Assembly (NCBI GenBank): GCA_030372995.1
Contig: JAUCPZ010000020.1
Span: forward strand, 1 to 47,836
Length of the DNA: 47,836 nt
Source: Dehalococcoidia bacterium
Lineage (GTDB): Bacteria; Chloroflexota; Dehalococcoidia; UBA2247; RBG-13-53-26
Direction of reading: 5' to 3'
In this document: positions 8,114 through 19,142 of the stretch, one piece after another
Position numbering within the stretch: position 1 is the stretch's first letter
Layout of the letters: each line of letters starts with the position of its first letter
Program-made: the position numbers and the translations under genes
Notes under the pieces: model-generated
Told to the model about the DNA's origin: nothing
Seen by the model: the letters and a program-made list of their open reading frames with translations, nothing else
The model's database searches: none

Positions 8114-8142
8114 TATCAAGCAGAAGACACTCGGAGTGTAAA
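8114..8142 (-). promoter_or_regulatory. Promoter-like region of 69-aa membrane protein
   Basis: TTTACA (8137-8142 on the minus strand), 17 bases, then TTGATAACACC. This has the same arrangement as the region at 6678-6706. It lies about 60 bases before the start at 8053. Confidence 0.5.
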
Positions 8143-8293
8143 CGGGGCTACACTTCGGCAGCGAGGATATGGCGTGGCGCAGAAGCGCAGGCCCCAGACT
8201 CGGCCGGCGGAGTCCCGCCCGCGCCGCGTGTCTGAGGTCTGGAGAGAGGCGGAGCCGCTTTGCCGGCGATCCTGGGACTCTCCCCGGATTCCG

Positions 8294-10744
8294 TTACTTC
8301 CTTCTTACTGGCCGCCCGGCGTCCCTGGACTCTCGTCTTCTTGTGACCAGGTAGAAGATCGCGCCGCCCACCACCAGCACGCCGGCTCCTATCCCGACGC
8401 CGATCCAGACCTTGTTGCTCCCAGAGCTCTTCTCCGGGGTTTCCTTTGGCAGGACTGTGAAACCGCCGGACAGGGTGCCGGTGCCCGCTTCAGTCGTCAC
8501 TGACACGCTCTTGGCACCGGCCGTGGCCGTCTCAGTGATCGTGATCACAGCCGTTATCTGGTTGTCATTATCCACGGTCCGGTTGTCGACAGTGATCCCC
8601 GAACCGAAGCCCAGTGAGGTGGTCCCCTCGAAGTAGCTCCCGGCGATGGTTACCGTCAGCGTCTCTCCCTGGGTGCCCTGATCGGGCGTCACCGAGGTGA
8701 CCGTTGGTGAAGGCTTGGTGACGGTAAAGCCGCCGGGCAGGGTGCCGGTGCCCGCCGGGCTGGTGACAGAGACATCCCTGGCCCCTGGCGTCGCTGAACC
8801 GGCGACGGTGACCCCTGCCGTTATCTTGGTGCTGCTCTCGACGGTAAAGTTGTCCACCGTCACCTCTGAGCCGAAGCTGATACCCGTGGCGCCGAGGAAG
8901 TAGGCCCCCGTGATCGTCACGCTCGAGCTCTGCCCCTGGGCGGCTTTGGCGGGACTGATGGAGGATATGGATGGCCTCGTTGTTGCAGCCTCCTTGTAGT
9001 GGAGAACGGTGCCTCCGTCACCGACTGAGAACACGTTCTCGGCGGAGGTGCCCCAGATGCCCCGCAGGTGGCTGGTGGAAGCGCCGCTGGTCTGCGTGGT
9101 CCAGGTGCTGCCATCGCTGTGCAGAATGATGCCACTGATGCCCACAGCGAAGATGTCCGAAGAGGAACTGCCCCAGACACCGTGCAGGTTGTTGGTGGTG
9201 CCACTCGTCTGCGAACTCCATGAAGTGCCGTTCCACTTGACTATTGTGCCGCCGCTGCCAACGGCGTACACGTTGTCGGAGGAACTGCCCCAGACACCGT
9301 ACAGGTTGCTGGTGGTGCCGCTGCTCTGGGAAGTCCAGTTGGTGCCATCCCACTTCAGGATTGTTCCGCTGTCTCCCACGGCGAAGACGCTGTCAGGAGC
9401 ACTGCCCCACACGGCATACAGGTTCTTGGTCGTGTTGCTCTGCATGGACGTCCAGTTGCTGCCATCATAGTGGAGGACTGTGCCGCCATCTCCCACCGCG
9501 TACACATTCTCGGAGGAACTGCCCCAGATGCCGGAGAGCTTGCTCGACGTGTCGCTGGTCATCGAAGTCCAGCTGCTGCCGTCGTAGCGGCAGATAGCAC
9601 CTCCGTCGCCGACCACGAAGACGTTATCGGTCGCGGCGCCCCAAACCGCCGTCAGGTCATGAGCTGTGCCGCTGGTCATGGCACTCCACAGACTCCCGTT
9701 GTAGCGGATGATGGTGCCGCCGTCGCCGACCGCGAAGACGTTGTCAGTCGCGGCACCCCAGATCCCAGTGAGGTCACTGTAGGTAACGCTGCCTGCGCTG
9801 CCCCACGCGGCCCCGTCGTACCTCAAGACCACACCCGAGTACCCCGCGGCGTATACCTCGGAGGATGAGCTGCCCCAGATGCAGTAAAGGGTTCTAGTCG
9901 TGCCGCTGGTCATGGCGCTCCAGGTGCTGCCGTCGTAATGCAGGATCGTGCCACCGTTACCGGCGGCGAACACGTTGTCCGTGGATGCGCCCCAAATGCC
10001 GTAAAGGTAGGTGCTGGAACCGCTGGCCATGGCGGCCCAGGCACTGCCGTCATAGTGCAGGATGGTCCCCAGGTATCCGATGGCGAACACTTCGGTAGGA
10101 GAAGCGCCCCATACCCCGTGGAGGTACTTGTCCGTATTGCTGGTCATGGCGGACCAGGTGCTGCCATCGTAGTGGAGGATAGTGCCGCCGGCGCCCACCG
10201 CGAAGACGTCTGAAGATGAGGTGCCCCACACGCCGTACAGATAACTCGTGGTATTGCTGGTCATGGTGGTCCAGGCGGTGCCGTCGTAGTGCAGGACGGT
10301 TCCGTTTATACCGACTGCGAAGACGTCTGAAGAGGAGCTACCCCAGACAGCATTGAGGTCATTGGTCGTACTGCTGGTCATCGACTTCCAGTCGGTGCCG
10401 TCATAGTGGAGGATGGTGCCGGCATTGCCCACGGCGAAGACATCCGAGGATGAGGTGCCCCACACGCCGAAGAGCACGTGGCTGGTCGGGTTGCCCATGG
10501 CCGTCCAATTGCTGCCGTCGTAGTGCAGGATGGTGCCCCCATGCCCCACCGCGAAGATGTCGGAAGAGGAGCTTCCCCACACGCCGCGGAGCGTATTTCC
10601 TTGCGGCAGGGGATTCTGCCACCCCCAGCCGTCAGCACTGACGACCGTTGCGGCAATCCCCGCAGCCGGAGCCAGCAGGGAGAACAGTATGATGGAGAGG
10701 ATAGCCATCAGACAAAGTGGTGCCACTAGTTGTCTCGATCTCAC
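8294..10744 (-). CDS. Surface-anchored repeat protein: 14 propeller-type repeats plus two TIG domains
   Basis: An 816-aa exported protein. The N-terminal signal sequence (about residues 1-32) has a basic start and a long hydrophobic stretch ending near AAGIAA. Fourteen consecutive repeats of about 39 residues run from residue 52, each built on VWG.....FAVG..GTILHYDG..W..M. Two IPT/TIG immunoglobulin-like domains follow, both with the TVTSVTP-type start and GTL.GGFTV end. A C-terminal membrane helix (about 775-795) precedes a basic tail RRRESRDAGRPVRRK, consistent with anchoring to the outer face of a single membrane. Fourteen blades could make two seven-bladed propellers. Probable extracellular binding or adhesion; the ligand is unknown. 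Confidence 0.8.
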   Translation of the reverse strand: MRSRQLVAPLCLMAILSIILFSLLAPAAGIAATVVSADGWGWQNPLPQGNTLRGVWGSSSSDIFAVGHGGTILHYDGSNWTAMGNPTSHVLFGVWGTSSSDVFAVGNAGTILHYDGTDWKSMTSSTTNDLNAVWGSSSSDVFAVGINGTVLHYDGTAWTTMTSNTTSYLYGVWGTSSSDVFAVGAGGTILHYDGSTWSAMTSNTDKYLHGVWGASPTEVFAIGYLGTILHYDGSAWAAMASGSSTYLYGIWGASTDNVFAAGNGGTILHYDGSTWSAMTSGTTRTLYCIWGSSSSEVYAAGYSGVVLRYDGAAWGSAGSVTYSDLTGIWGAATDNVFAVGDGGTIIRYNGSLWSAMTSGTAHDLTAVWGAATDNVFVVGDGGAICRYDGSSWTSMTSDTSSKLSGIWGSSSENVYAVGDGGTVLHYDGSNWTSMQSNTTKNLYAVWGSAPDSVFAVGDSGTILKWDGTNWTSQSSGTTSNLYGVWGSSSDNVYAVGSGGTIVKWNGTSWSSQTSGTTNNLHGVWGSSSSDIFAVGISGIILHSDGSTWTTQTSGASTSHLRGIWGTSAENVFSVGDGGTVLHYKEAATTRPSISSISPAKAAQGQSSSVTITGAYFLGATGISFGSEVTVDNFTVESSTKITAGVTVAGSATPGARDVSVTSPAGTGTLPGGFTVTKPSPTVTSVTPDQGTQGETLTVTIAGSYFEGTTSLGFGSGITVDNRTVDNDNQITAVITITETATAGAKSVSVTTEAGTGTLSGGFTVLPKETPEKSSGSNKVWIGVGIGAGVLVVGGAIFYLVTRRRESRDAGRPVRRK
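8990..10591 (-). repeat. Fourteen tandem ~117-bp coding repeats
   Basis: In-frame DNA repeats of about 117 bp encode the 39-residue units of the surface protein. The units differ by many substitutions but keep nearly constant length. Units 1-6 and 10-14 are most alike; units 7-9 are the most divergent. Such arrays can gain or lose units by recombination. Confidence 0.85.
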
Positions 10745-10960
10745 GATAGCCCTCCCTTAGCGTCCGTACACCGCGCGGGTGCCCGATGCTGCGGGCCCCG
10801 ACGCGTGCCGGCGGCTCTGTCTGCCCGGATGGCGGACCACTAACAGTATAATGGCCTGCCTTGATGGAAATCTACCTGACGCGGGAACCCTTCACCTCCG
10901 GCACGCCCATTTGCTCTTGGGCCTGAGGAGGCGACGCAGATCTCAGGTGCCAGCGCAGCG

Positions 10961-12070
10961 TCACCCGGACGGCCTCTGACCTAGCGTGGCCTGAGTAGTG
11001 AGGGTCTGCTGCCGACTGTAGTCGTAGTATGTGATGGAGACCTTCTCTCCCGGGCTGTGCTGCTGCATCGCGGAAGCCAGATCCTGGCTGGTGGTTATGG
11101 CCATGTCGCCGACCTTGGTGATGACGTCATAGGCCCTCAGGCCCGCCAGGTAAGCCGGGCTGCCAGACACTACCGAGACGATGAAGGCCCCCGAGCTCAC
11201 CGGAAGGTGGTACTGCGACTTGACAGACTGCGTGACCGTCACGGTGTTTACGCCGAGCCAAGCCAGCGACTGAGAGCCTTCCGTTACCAGCGAGTAGATC
11301 GTATCGATGGCGGTGTCCGTGCTTATAGCGAAACCTATGTTCTCCGCGTTCGAAGCGACCGCCGTGTTGATGCCCACCACCTGGCCCGCCATATTCACCA
11401 AAGGCCCGCCGCTGTTGCCGGAATTGATAGCCGTGTCTGTTTGGATCAGGTCATCGAGCACGACGCCGGAGTTCATCTCGATGGAGCGGCCCAGGTAACT
11501 GACCACACCCGCCGTCCAGGTCGGCCCTCCGGGCAGAGCCAGGGCGTTGCCAACGGCCACTACCTCTTCGAGCAGGGACAGCTTCTCCAGCGAATGGCTC
11601 AGGAAGTGGGCGTAAGGCAGATCCTCTTCGGGAGATATCTGCACGACGGCCAGATCCGTTTCCTCGTCTCCCACCCATTTGACGGCGTCGTAGCTCCGCC
11701 CGTCGCTCAACGTCACAGTCAGCGTGGTGGCATCTTCCACAACATGGTAGTTGGTCACTACGTAGCCCTCGGGATCTATGATGATCCCGCTGGCCGCGCC
11801 ACTCTCGGGGATCGGCCTGTAGAACATATCGTAACTGACGCCTTCTGTGGTAATAGAGACAACGACGATGGAGACTGTCTCAACCAGCTGGGCCTTGGAA
11901 AGGGCCGGACCGACCTCATCGTCCACGTAAATCGGCTTCCAGTCGGCGTTGATCGGGGTGTCCGCGGCAATGGTGTGGTCGCCCGACCTGGTGAGAAGGA
12001 AGGCGCCAACGCCGCCGCAGACTATCCCCAGAATCATCAGGACAATCAAGAGATACTTCACCAGCCGCAT
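10961..12070 (-). CDS. Membrane-anchored HtrA/DegP-type serine protease
   Basis: A 369-aa S1C trypsin-like protease with a C-terminal PDZ domain. An N-terminal anchor spans about residues 4-26. The catalytic triad is visible: His109 in VTNYHVVED, Asp139 in ETDLAVV and Ser220 in GNSGGPLV. The PDZ domain covers roughly 275-360. The start at 12070 is chosen because AGGAGG lies seven bases upstream; a longer frame from 12103 has no ribosome site. It would degrade or chaperone misfolded proteins outside the cytoplasmic membrane. It may be a single-gene unit, with the surface repeat gene downstream after about 215 bases. Confidence 0.87.
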   Translation of the reverse strand: MRLVKYLLIVLMILGIVCGGVGAFLLTRSGDHTIAADTPINADWKPIYVDDEVGPALSKAQLVETVSIVVVSITTEGVSYDMFYRPIPESGAASGIIIDPEGYVVTNYHVVEDATTLTVTLSDGRSYDAVKWVGDEETDLAVVQISPEEDLPYAHFLSHSLEKLSLLEEVVAVGNALALPGGPTWTAGVVSYLGRSIEMNSGVVLDDLIQTDTAINSGNSGGPLVNMAGQVVGINTAVASNAENIGFAISTDTAIDTIYSLVTEGSQSLAWLGVNTVTVTQSVKSQYHLPVSSGAFIVSVVSGSPAYLAGLRAYDVITKVGDMAITTSQDLASAMQQHSPGEKVSITYYDYSRQQTLTTQATLGQRPSG

Positions 12071-12277
12071 TGTTCTTCCTCCTGTGGCATGCTCTTGTCT
12101 CACAGTTTTGAGCTTAACGCGATCCGCGTTCCTTCTTCAAGTCGCATTCCTCCGCAGTCATAGCGGATACTTGCGAGGCACGGCAGTCTGAGACTTAGGT
12201 CACATACCGGCTTTGCACCGGTTGCGGAAAATACCGTAACCACAGATAGTAATGGCTACTACTTGGGCACGTATACG

Positions 12278-12292
12278 AACTTGAAACAAGTT
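12278..12292. promoter_or_regulatory. Operator-like inverted repeat before rubrerythrin
   Basis: AACTTG-AAA-CAAGTT is a perfect 6-bp inverted repeat with a 3-base spacer, 35 bases before the rubrerythrin start. It could bind a redox or metal regulator. No clear -35/-10 pair is visible beside it. Confidence 0.4.
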
Positions 12293-12327
12293 AGTGGTGA
12301 ATAACCAGACTGTGAGGAGGGACAGCA

Positions 12328-12906
12328 ATGGCCAAGTCAGTCAAAGGCACCAAGACGGAACAGAACCTACTGAAAGCCTTCGCCGGCGAGTCTCAAGCCA
12401 GAAACAGGTACACGTATTTTGCCAGCATCGCCCGAAAGGAAGGTTTCGAGCAGATCGCCAACATCTTCACCGAAACCGCGGAAAACGAGAAGGAACATGC
12501 CAAGGTCTTCTTCGGTTATCTTGAGGGAGGGGATGTGGAGATACTGGCTGCTTATCCGGCAGGAGTCCTCAAGAGCACGAAGGCCAACCTGGAAGCGGCA
12601 GCGGACGGGGAGAAGTTCGAGTGGACGAAGCTATATGCAGACTTCGCCTGGATAGCGAAGGAAGAGGGCTTTCCGGAGATCGCCCGGTCCTTCGAGCAGA
12701 TCGCCAAGGTCGAGAGATTCCACGAGTCCAGGTACCGTAAGCTGGCGGCCAATGTGGCCAGTGGCGAGGTATTCAAGAAGAAGTCGCCGGTGAAATGGCA
12801 CTGCACCAACTGCGGCTACGTTTTCGAAGGGACGGAGGCACCGAAGGAATGCCCTGCCTGCAAACACCCGCAGGCTTTCTACGAGTTGCTGGCCGAGAAC
12901 TACTAG
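12328..12906 (+). CDS. rbr: Rubrerythrin
   Basis: A 192-aa cytoplasmic diiron peroxidase that reduces hydrogen peroxide in anaerobes and microaerophiles, with electrons arriving through a rubredoxin-type iron centre. The four-helix bundle carries the ligand motifs ESQARNRY and ENEKEHAKVF. The C-terminal rubredoxin-like domain (about 152-190) has its two CxxC pairs in WHCTNCGY and ECPACKHP. A GAGGAGG ribosome site precedes the ATG. The next genes rightward are katG and a peroxiredoxin-like selenoprotein, so this begins an oxidative-stress cluster. Confidence 0.95.
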   Translation: MAKSVKGTKTEQNLLKAFAGESQARNRYTYFASIARKEGFEQIANIFTETAENEKEHAKVFFGYLEGGDVEILAAYPAGVLKSTKANLEAAADGEKFEWTKLYADFAWIAKEEGFPEIARSFEQIAKVERFHESRYRKLAANVASGEVFKKKSPVKWHCTNCGYVFEGTEAPKECPACKHPQAFYELLAENY

Positions 12907-12921
12907 CCTGAAAGCGCACCA

Positions 12922-15189
<2,268 letters not shown>

Positions 15190-15362
15190 TCTTCTTGACA
15201 CCGGCGGCTTCGAAGGACTCCAACCGGCTGGCGGCGGGCTCAAAGTGTGACGCCGTCTGGCGCGGGGGCAGGACGCCGGATGCAAAGTGCCCTCAGGGTC
15301 CCAGGGAGCCGGACGTCAAAGAAGTTGTCGAGATAATGCGTGTCGGGAGGAGGTAGGACCAG

Positions 15363-15854
15363 ATGATAAGTAAGGACAAGGCAACCCCGGCTCCTGATTT
15401 CACTGCGGCCGACAGCGAAGGGCGCACAGTACGGCTGGCCGACTACCGGGGGAAGAAGAACGTCTTCCTGGTGTTCAACCGGGGCTTCGCCTGACCCTAC
15501 TGCCGCAGGCATATGGCGCAGTTGCGTCAGGACTACCAGGAGTTCATGAAACGGGATACGGAGATCATCGCGGTCGGACCGGAGAGCCCCGAAGCCTTTG
15601 CCGACTGGTGGCACAAGCACCAGATGCCGTTCATCGGGATAGGCGATCCACAGCACGTCATAGCTAAGCTGTTTGGACAGAAGGTGAAGCTGTTGAAGCT
15701 CGGGCGCATGCCGGCCCAGTTCATAATTGACAAAGAGGGAAGGATGCGGAACATTCACTACGGGGAGTCAATGGCGGACATCATGACGGATGAAGAGGTT
15801 CTGGCCCTTCTGGACGAGATCAACAAGGAAGAGGCCGGCGCAAGGACTGCCTAA
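15363..15854 (+). CDS. Peroxiredoxin-like selenoprotein (UPYC), in-frame UGA read as selenocysteine
   Basis: A 163-aa AhpC/TSA-family redoxin if the TGA at 15492-15494 is read as selenocysteine (residue 44). Upstream of the TGA the frame encodes a typical redoxin start (APDFTAADSEGRTVRLADYR, then FLVFNRGFA). Immediately after it comes PYCRRHMAQLRQDYQEF, so the active site is U-P-Y-C where relatives have CPYC. The frame then continues intact to 15854. A strong GGGAGGAGG ribosome site lies before ATG 15363. A call starting at the internal ATG 15513 would lose the active site. It lies after katG and rubrerythrin, consistent with peroxide or disulfide reduction. A nonsense mutation is possible but unlikely, given the second case at 43752-44279. 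Confidence 0.82.
15492..15521 (+). promoter_or_regulatory. Candidate bacterial SECIS after UGA
   Basis: Starting five bases after the UGA, CTGC(C)GC pairs with GCGCAG across a nine-base loop AGGCATATG. That is six base pairs with one bulged C. Position and size suit a bacterial SECIS hairpin, but the pairing is modest. Confidence 0.4.
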
Positions 15855-15895
15855 TTGGGGACGGCAGACTGTGGAGTGAGAAAGGAGGATATGGA

Positions 15896-16333
15896 ATGAA
15901 ACTGCCGGAGTATGTTACCAAGACTGAAGTGAAGAAGGTATGCCAACAGCTCGGCCTAAGGGACTGGTCGGCGCGCAAGGACTCCAGCGTCACGAAGGAA
16001 GAGGCGGCCATCATCCTGAAGGCGGTGAATGCGCGCGGCATGCGAATCCCGGTGGAGGAATTCAGGATGGGATTGGAGGTGGAACTGGAGCACGGGACGA
16101 GGTATCCCGATGCCAACGTCACCAACAATCACCCAGTGCTCACTGGGAAGATCGTGCTGGCGCATCTCAAAGAGACCATGGATTATTACGAGCGCCTCGA
16201 TGTCACGGAGATCGAAGGAGACCTGCTGAAGGCGATCAAGGCCAGGGACATCAAGAAGGTCGAGCAGAAGTACAAGAAGCTCATCGCGGCGCAAGGTGTT
16301 CTCTACGAAGCACTGGCCAGGCAATTGAAGTGA
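15896..16333 (+). CDS. DUF5661-family protein
   Basis: A 145-aa soluble, mostly helical protein. The centre reads EEFRMGLEVELEHGTRY, followed by TNNHPVLTGKIVLAHL and DYYERLD, which I recognise as the conserved block of the DUF5661 family. Function is not established. A strong AAGGAGG site precedes the ATG. It follows the peroxiredoxin-like gene by 41 bases on the same strand, so it is probably co-transcribed with it. Confidence 0.7.
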   Translation: MKLPEYVTKTEVKKVCQQLGLRDWSARKDSSVTKEEAAIILKAVNARGMRIPVEEFRMGLEVELEHGTRYPDANVTNNHPVLTGKIVLAHLKETMDYYERLDVTEIEGDLLKAIKARDIKKVEQKYKKLIAAQGVLYEALARQLK

Positions 16334-16469
16334 GCCGGGAAGCAGTCCGAGTCTAGGTGGTTTCGCCCTGGAATGGGGAGTGAGAGGTGCTTCTATTGAC
16401 TCGGGTCGCTGCGGATTGCGTCCCTCTGCTGGCTCGAACGGCACTGGCATGGCTGGGCTGGAGGCTATC

Positions 16470-17207
16470 ATGAAGAGACAGTGGTTTCTAGTGACGGCGG
16501 CCGCGGTGCTGGTTGCGCTCAGCGGCATCATTTACCTTGTTCACTACGCCATCTTCCGCGATGCTCATCACATTTTCATCTACATGGTGGGAGACCTGGC
16601 TTTCCTGCCGTTGGAAGTCTTCCTGGTGGCCTTGATCATAGACCGCATTCTAGAACGGCGCGAGAAGCAGGCTATGCTGAGCAAGATGAACATGGTGGTG
16701 GGGGTATTCTTCAGCGAAATGGGGACGCGCCTGCTTGGCCAGCTTCTCCCCGCTTTCGACCGGCCGCAGATGATCGCCGGCCTCGGAGTCCGGCATGGGT
16801 GGAGCGCGGCTGATTTCCGGCGGGCGACAGAGCTTGCGGAGCATTTGAGGCCACAGGCTGACTGCCGCGCCATCAGCCTGGAAGACTTGAAGGTCTTCCT
16901 CCGCCAGGAGCGGGATCTCCTGCTGAGGCTGCTCGAGAACCCGAACCTGCTGGAGCACGAGAGGTTCACTGACATGCTCTGGGCGGTTTCGCATCTGGCT
17001 GAGGAACTTGAGGCCAGGCCACAGTTACGGGATCTGCCGCAGAGCGATGAGGCTCACATTGGCCAAGACATCGGAAGGGCCTTCACGGCCCTGGTGGCGG
17101 AGTGGCTGGACTACGTGCAGTACCTGAAATCGCACTACCCCTACCTGTACTCGCTGGTGCTGCGGACTCATCCCCTGCAGGAGAATCCGTCGGCGATCGT
17201 GACCTAG
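16470..17207 (+). CDS. Membrane protein with cytoplasmic helical domain, unknown
   Basis: A 245-aa product. Two hydrophobic segments at about residues 6-28 and 35-58 form a hairpin, followed by a long charged, probably helical cytoplasmic region rich in Leu, Glu and Arg. No family motif is recognised. The start at 16470 is chosen because TGGAGG lies six bases upstream and the hydrophobic segment begins at once; longer starts at 16380 or 16449 add a non-conserved-looking leader. It is the last gene of the rightward run that begins with rubrerythrin and converges on the efflux gene at 17253. Confidence 0.7.
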   Translation: MKRQWFLVTAAAVLVALSGIIYLVHYAIFRDAHHIFIYMVGDLAFLPLEVFLVALIIDRILERREKQAMLSKMNMVVGVFFSEMGTRLLGQLLPAFDRPQMIAGLGVRHGWSAADFRRATELAEHLRPQADCRAISLEDLKVFLRQERDLLLRLLENPNLLEHERFTDMLWAVSHLAEELEARPQLRDLPQSDEAHIGQDIGRAFTALVAEWLDYVQYLKSHYPYLYSLVLRTHPLQENPSAIVT

Positions 17208-17252
17208 CGCCGGGTTGCGCAGCGGTGGGTGAAGGCCGCCCTCGTGGCCGGG

Positions 17253-18911
17253 TTAGCGGTCTCGCCGATCTTGGTTGAGGTCAGGGGCTTTGTCCTTTTC
17301 GGCGGTTTGGGTGGCGGGGACCGGGTGTGTTGCTCCGGCGCTCTCCCCAATGCCAGTGGTCTGCGTTTCCTCCCGTGCCGGACGCACGCGCATGGGGAGT
17401 ATGACGAATGTGACCAGCGATGCCCCGACCATTATGAAGGCGGCAATGACTATTCCGCGCATCATCCCGGACATGAATGCCTGATTGGCGTTGTCAACGA
17501 TCATGCTGGCCAGAGTGGGATTGATGCCCTGTATCTGTTGAGCGGCGATGTGCGCTCCCTGTATGCTGCTGCGGGCCGCCTCCAAGAGCTGAGGCAACGG
17601 GGACAGCGCCTCTCCCAGTGTGCCATTGATCCTCGTTATGTACATGTTGTTCATTATCGTGCCCAGAACAGCCACCCCCAGAGCGCCGCCCAGCAGGCGC
17701 GTCGTGTCATTCATGGCAGAACCGATGCCGGCCTTGTTGACGGGAAGCGATCCCATGATGGAGTTCGTGGCGGGGCTCATGGTCAGGCCCATGCCAAGGG
17801 ATATGATGCACATTCCTGTGACGATCATGCCATAGCTCGCATCAACTGCGGCTATCCCGTACAAGAAGAAGAGACCTCCCGCAGCTATGAGAATGCCCGT
17901 CCCGACAGCCACCTTGGTGCCGACCTGTTGTGCCACCTTGGCGGACATGGCTGCAGCGACGAAGGACATACCTGCCATGGGGAGCAAGCGTATCCCCGCC
18001 TCGAGCGCGGTGTACTCTTGCACAGTCTGGAAGAACTGGCTCATGAAGAACATGATCCCGAACATGGCGAATGAGATCATGGTCAGAGCCATGTTCGCGC
18101 CGGTAAAGGACATGTTCCTGAAGAACCTCAAGGGCAACATTGGTTCTGACGAGCGCCATTCCGACAAGGCAAAGGCGGCGAGCAGTACCGCCGCGGCGGC
18201 GAAGGAATAGAGTACCCTGTCCTCTGTCCAACTCGTTTGTCCCGCCTCAATAATGCCGTAGACCAGCGCGAACAACCCGGCAATGGAGAGCACAGACCCC
18301 ACGATGTCCACCTTGCGGGGATGCTCATCCCTGGAATCCTGGATGAAGAAGTACCCTCCGATCAGCGCGATCACCACGATCGGCAGGTTGATGTAGAAGA
18401 CGGCCTCCCACTCAAAATGCTCCAGGAGGTAGCCCCCAACAAGCGGGCCGATGCCAGATCCAAGTGCAAAGACTGCTGCCCACAGGGCGATGGCCTGGGC
18501 GCGTTCTTTGGGCTCTCGGAAGGTCGCCGTGATTATGGACAGCGTAGAGGGCATCATCGCTGCCCCGGCGAGTCCCATCATGGCGCGCATCCCCACGAGC
18601 ATATTGGTTGAATTCGACAATGCGCCTCCGAGAGAGAACAGGCCGAAAGCGGCCAATCCTATCTGGAGGGTTCTCTTCCGGCCTATCCGGTCGCCAATTG
18701 AGCCCAGAGTCAAGAGCGACGAGGCGAAGACCAGGATGTAGGCATCGACGATCCACTGGAGGCCGCTGGAGCTTGAGCCAAGCTCTCTGGATATGGACGG
18801 CAGCGCCAGATTCACCACAGTGGTGTCCAGAGAAATGACCAGCAGCGAGAAACCCAGGAAGGCCAGCGCTATCCATCTCCTCTTGTGCCACTTCGTCTGC
18901 TCAATATCCAT
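17253..18911 (-). CDS. MFS multidrug efflux transporter, DHA2 (14-helix) family
   Basis: A 552-aa major facilitator with about 14 membrane helices. The family motif LDTTVVNLALPSISRELG occurs in helix 1, and a GDRIGRKR loop motif follows helix 2. The large size and the long hydrophilic C-terminal tail rich in Thr, Glu and Lys fit the EmrB/QacA group of proton-driven drug exporters. The substrate cannot be read from the sequence. It lies on the minus strand downstream of the P-type ATPase, with a gap of about 230 bases. Confidence 0.88.
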   Translation of the reverse strand: MDIEQTKWHKRRWIALAFLGFSLLVISLDTTVVNLALPSISRELGSSSSGLQWIVDAYILVFASSLLTLGSIGDRIGRKRTLQIGLAAFGLFSLGGALSNSTNMLVGMRAMMGLAGAAMMPSTLSIITATFREPKERAQAIALWAAVFALGSGIGPLVGGYLLEHFEWEAVFYINLPIVVIALIGGYFFIQDSRDEHPRKVDIVGSVLSIAGLFALVYGIIEAGQTSWTEDRVLYSFAAAAVLLAAFALSEWRSSEPMLPLRFFRNMSFTGANMALTMISFAMFGIMFFMSQFFQTVQEYTALEAGIRLLPMAGMSFVAAAMSAKVAQQVGTKVAVGTGILIAAGGLFFLYGIAAVDASYGMIVTGMCIISLGMGLTMSPATNSIMGSLPVNKAGIGSAMNDTTRLLGGALGVAVLGTIMNNMYITRINGTLGEALSPLPQLLEAARSSIQGAHIAAQQIQGINPTLASMIVDNANQAFMSGMMRGIVIAAFIMVGASLVTFVILPMRVRPAREETQTTGIGESAGATHPVPATQTAEKDKAPDLNQDRRDR

Positions 18912-18925
18912 CAGTCAAGGCTCCT

Positions 18926-19060
18926 TCAACGCGCAATGGTGCCCTCGTTAGAATCATCGACCGCAGGCTGGGGAATGTCATCGGGGACGTCTTTCAGAGT
19001 CTTCCGGATTACCCAGTATACGTCGCGGAGGTGCCGTTTCGCGAATTCAATCAGCGTCGC
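18926..19060 (-). other. Protein-like reading-frame fragment without a clear start
   Basis: Between the ATPase and efflux genes the minus strand reads HRATLIEFAKRHLRDVYWV, then a charged Asp/Pro-rich end and a stop at 18926-18928. The residue pattern (amphipathic helix, then acidic tail) looks coding. No ATG, GTG or TTG start with a ribosome site was found in frame. It may be a gene remnant or chance. Confidence 0.25.
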
Positions 19061-19142
19061 TCTGTGCCTGCAATCCCCATCCCGGGAGAGCCGCCCGTTC
19101 CTCGATGCACGGATTGGATGCGGTGGGAATCTCCCCTTTAGA

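Noticed and set aside
8990-10591. Regular ~117-bp repeats considered as a CRISPR-like or satellite array
   Set aside because: The repeats are coding, in frame, diverged, and form one exported protein.
15492-15494. TGA considered as a pseudogene-making nonsense mutation
   Set aside because: It falls exactly on a redox-active Cys position in a UxxC context, and a second identical case exists in the window.
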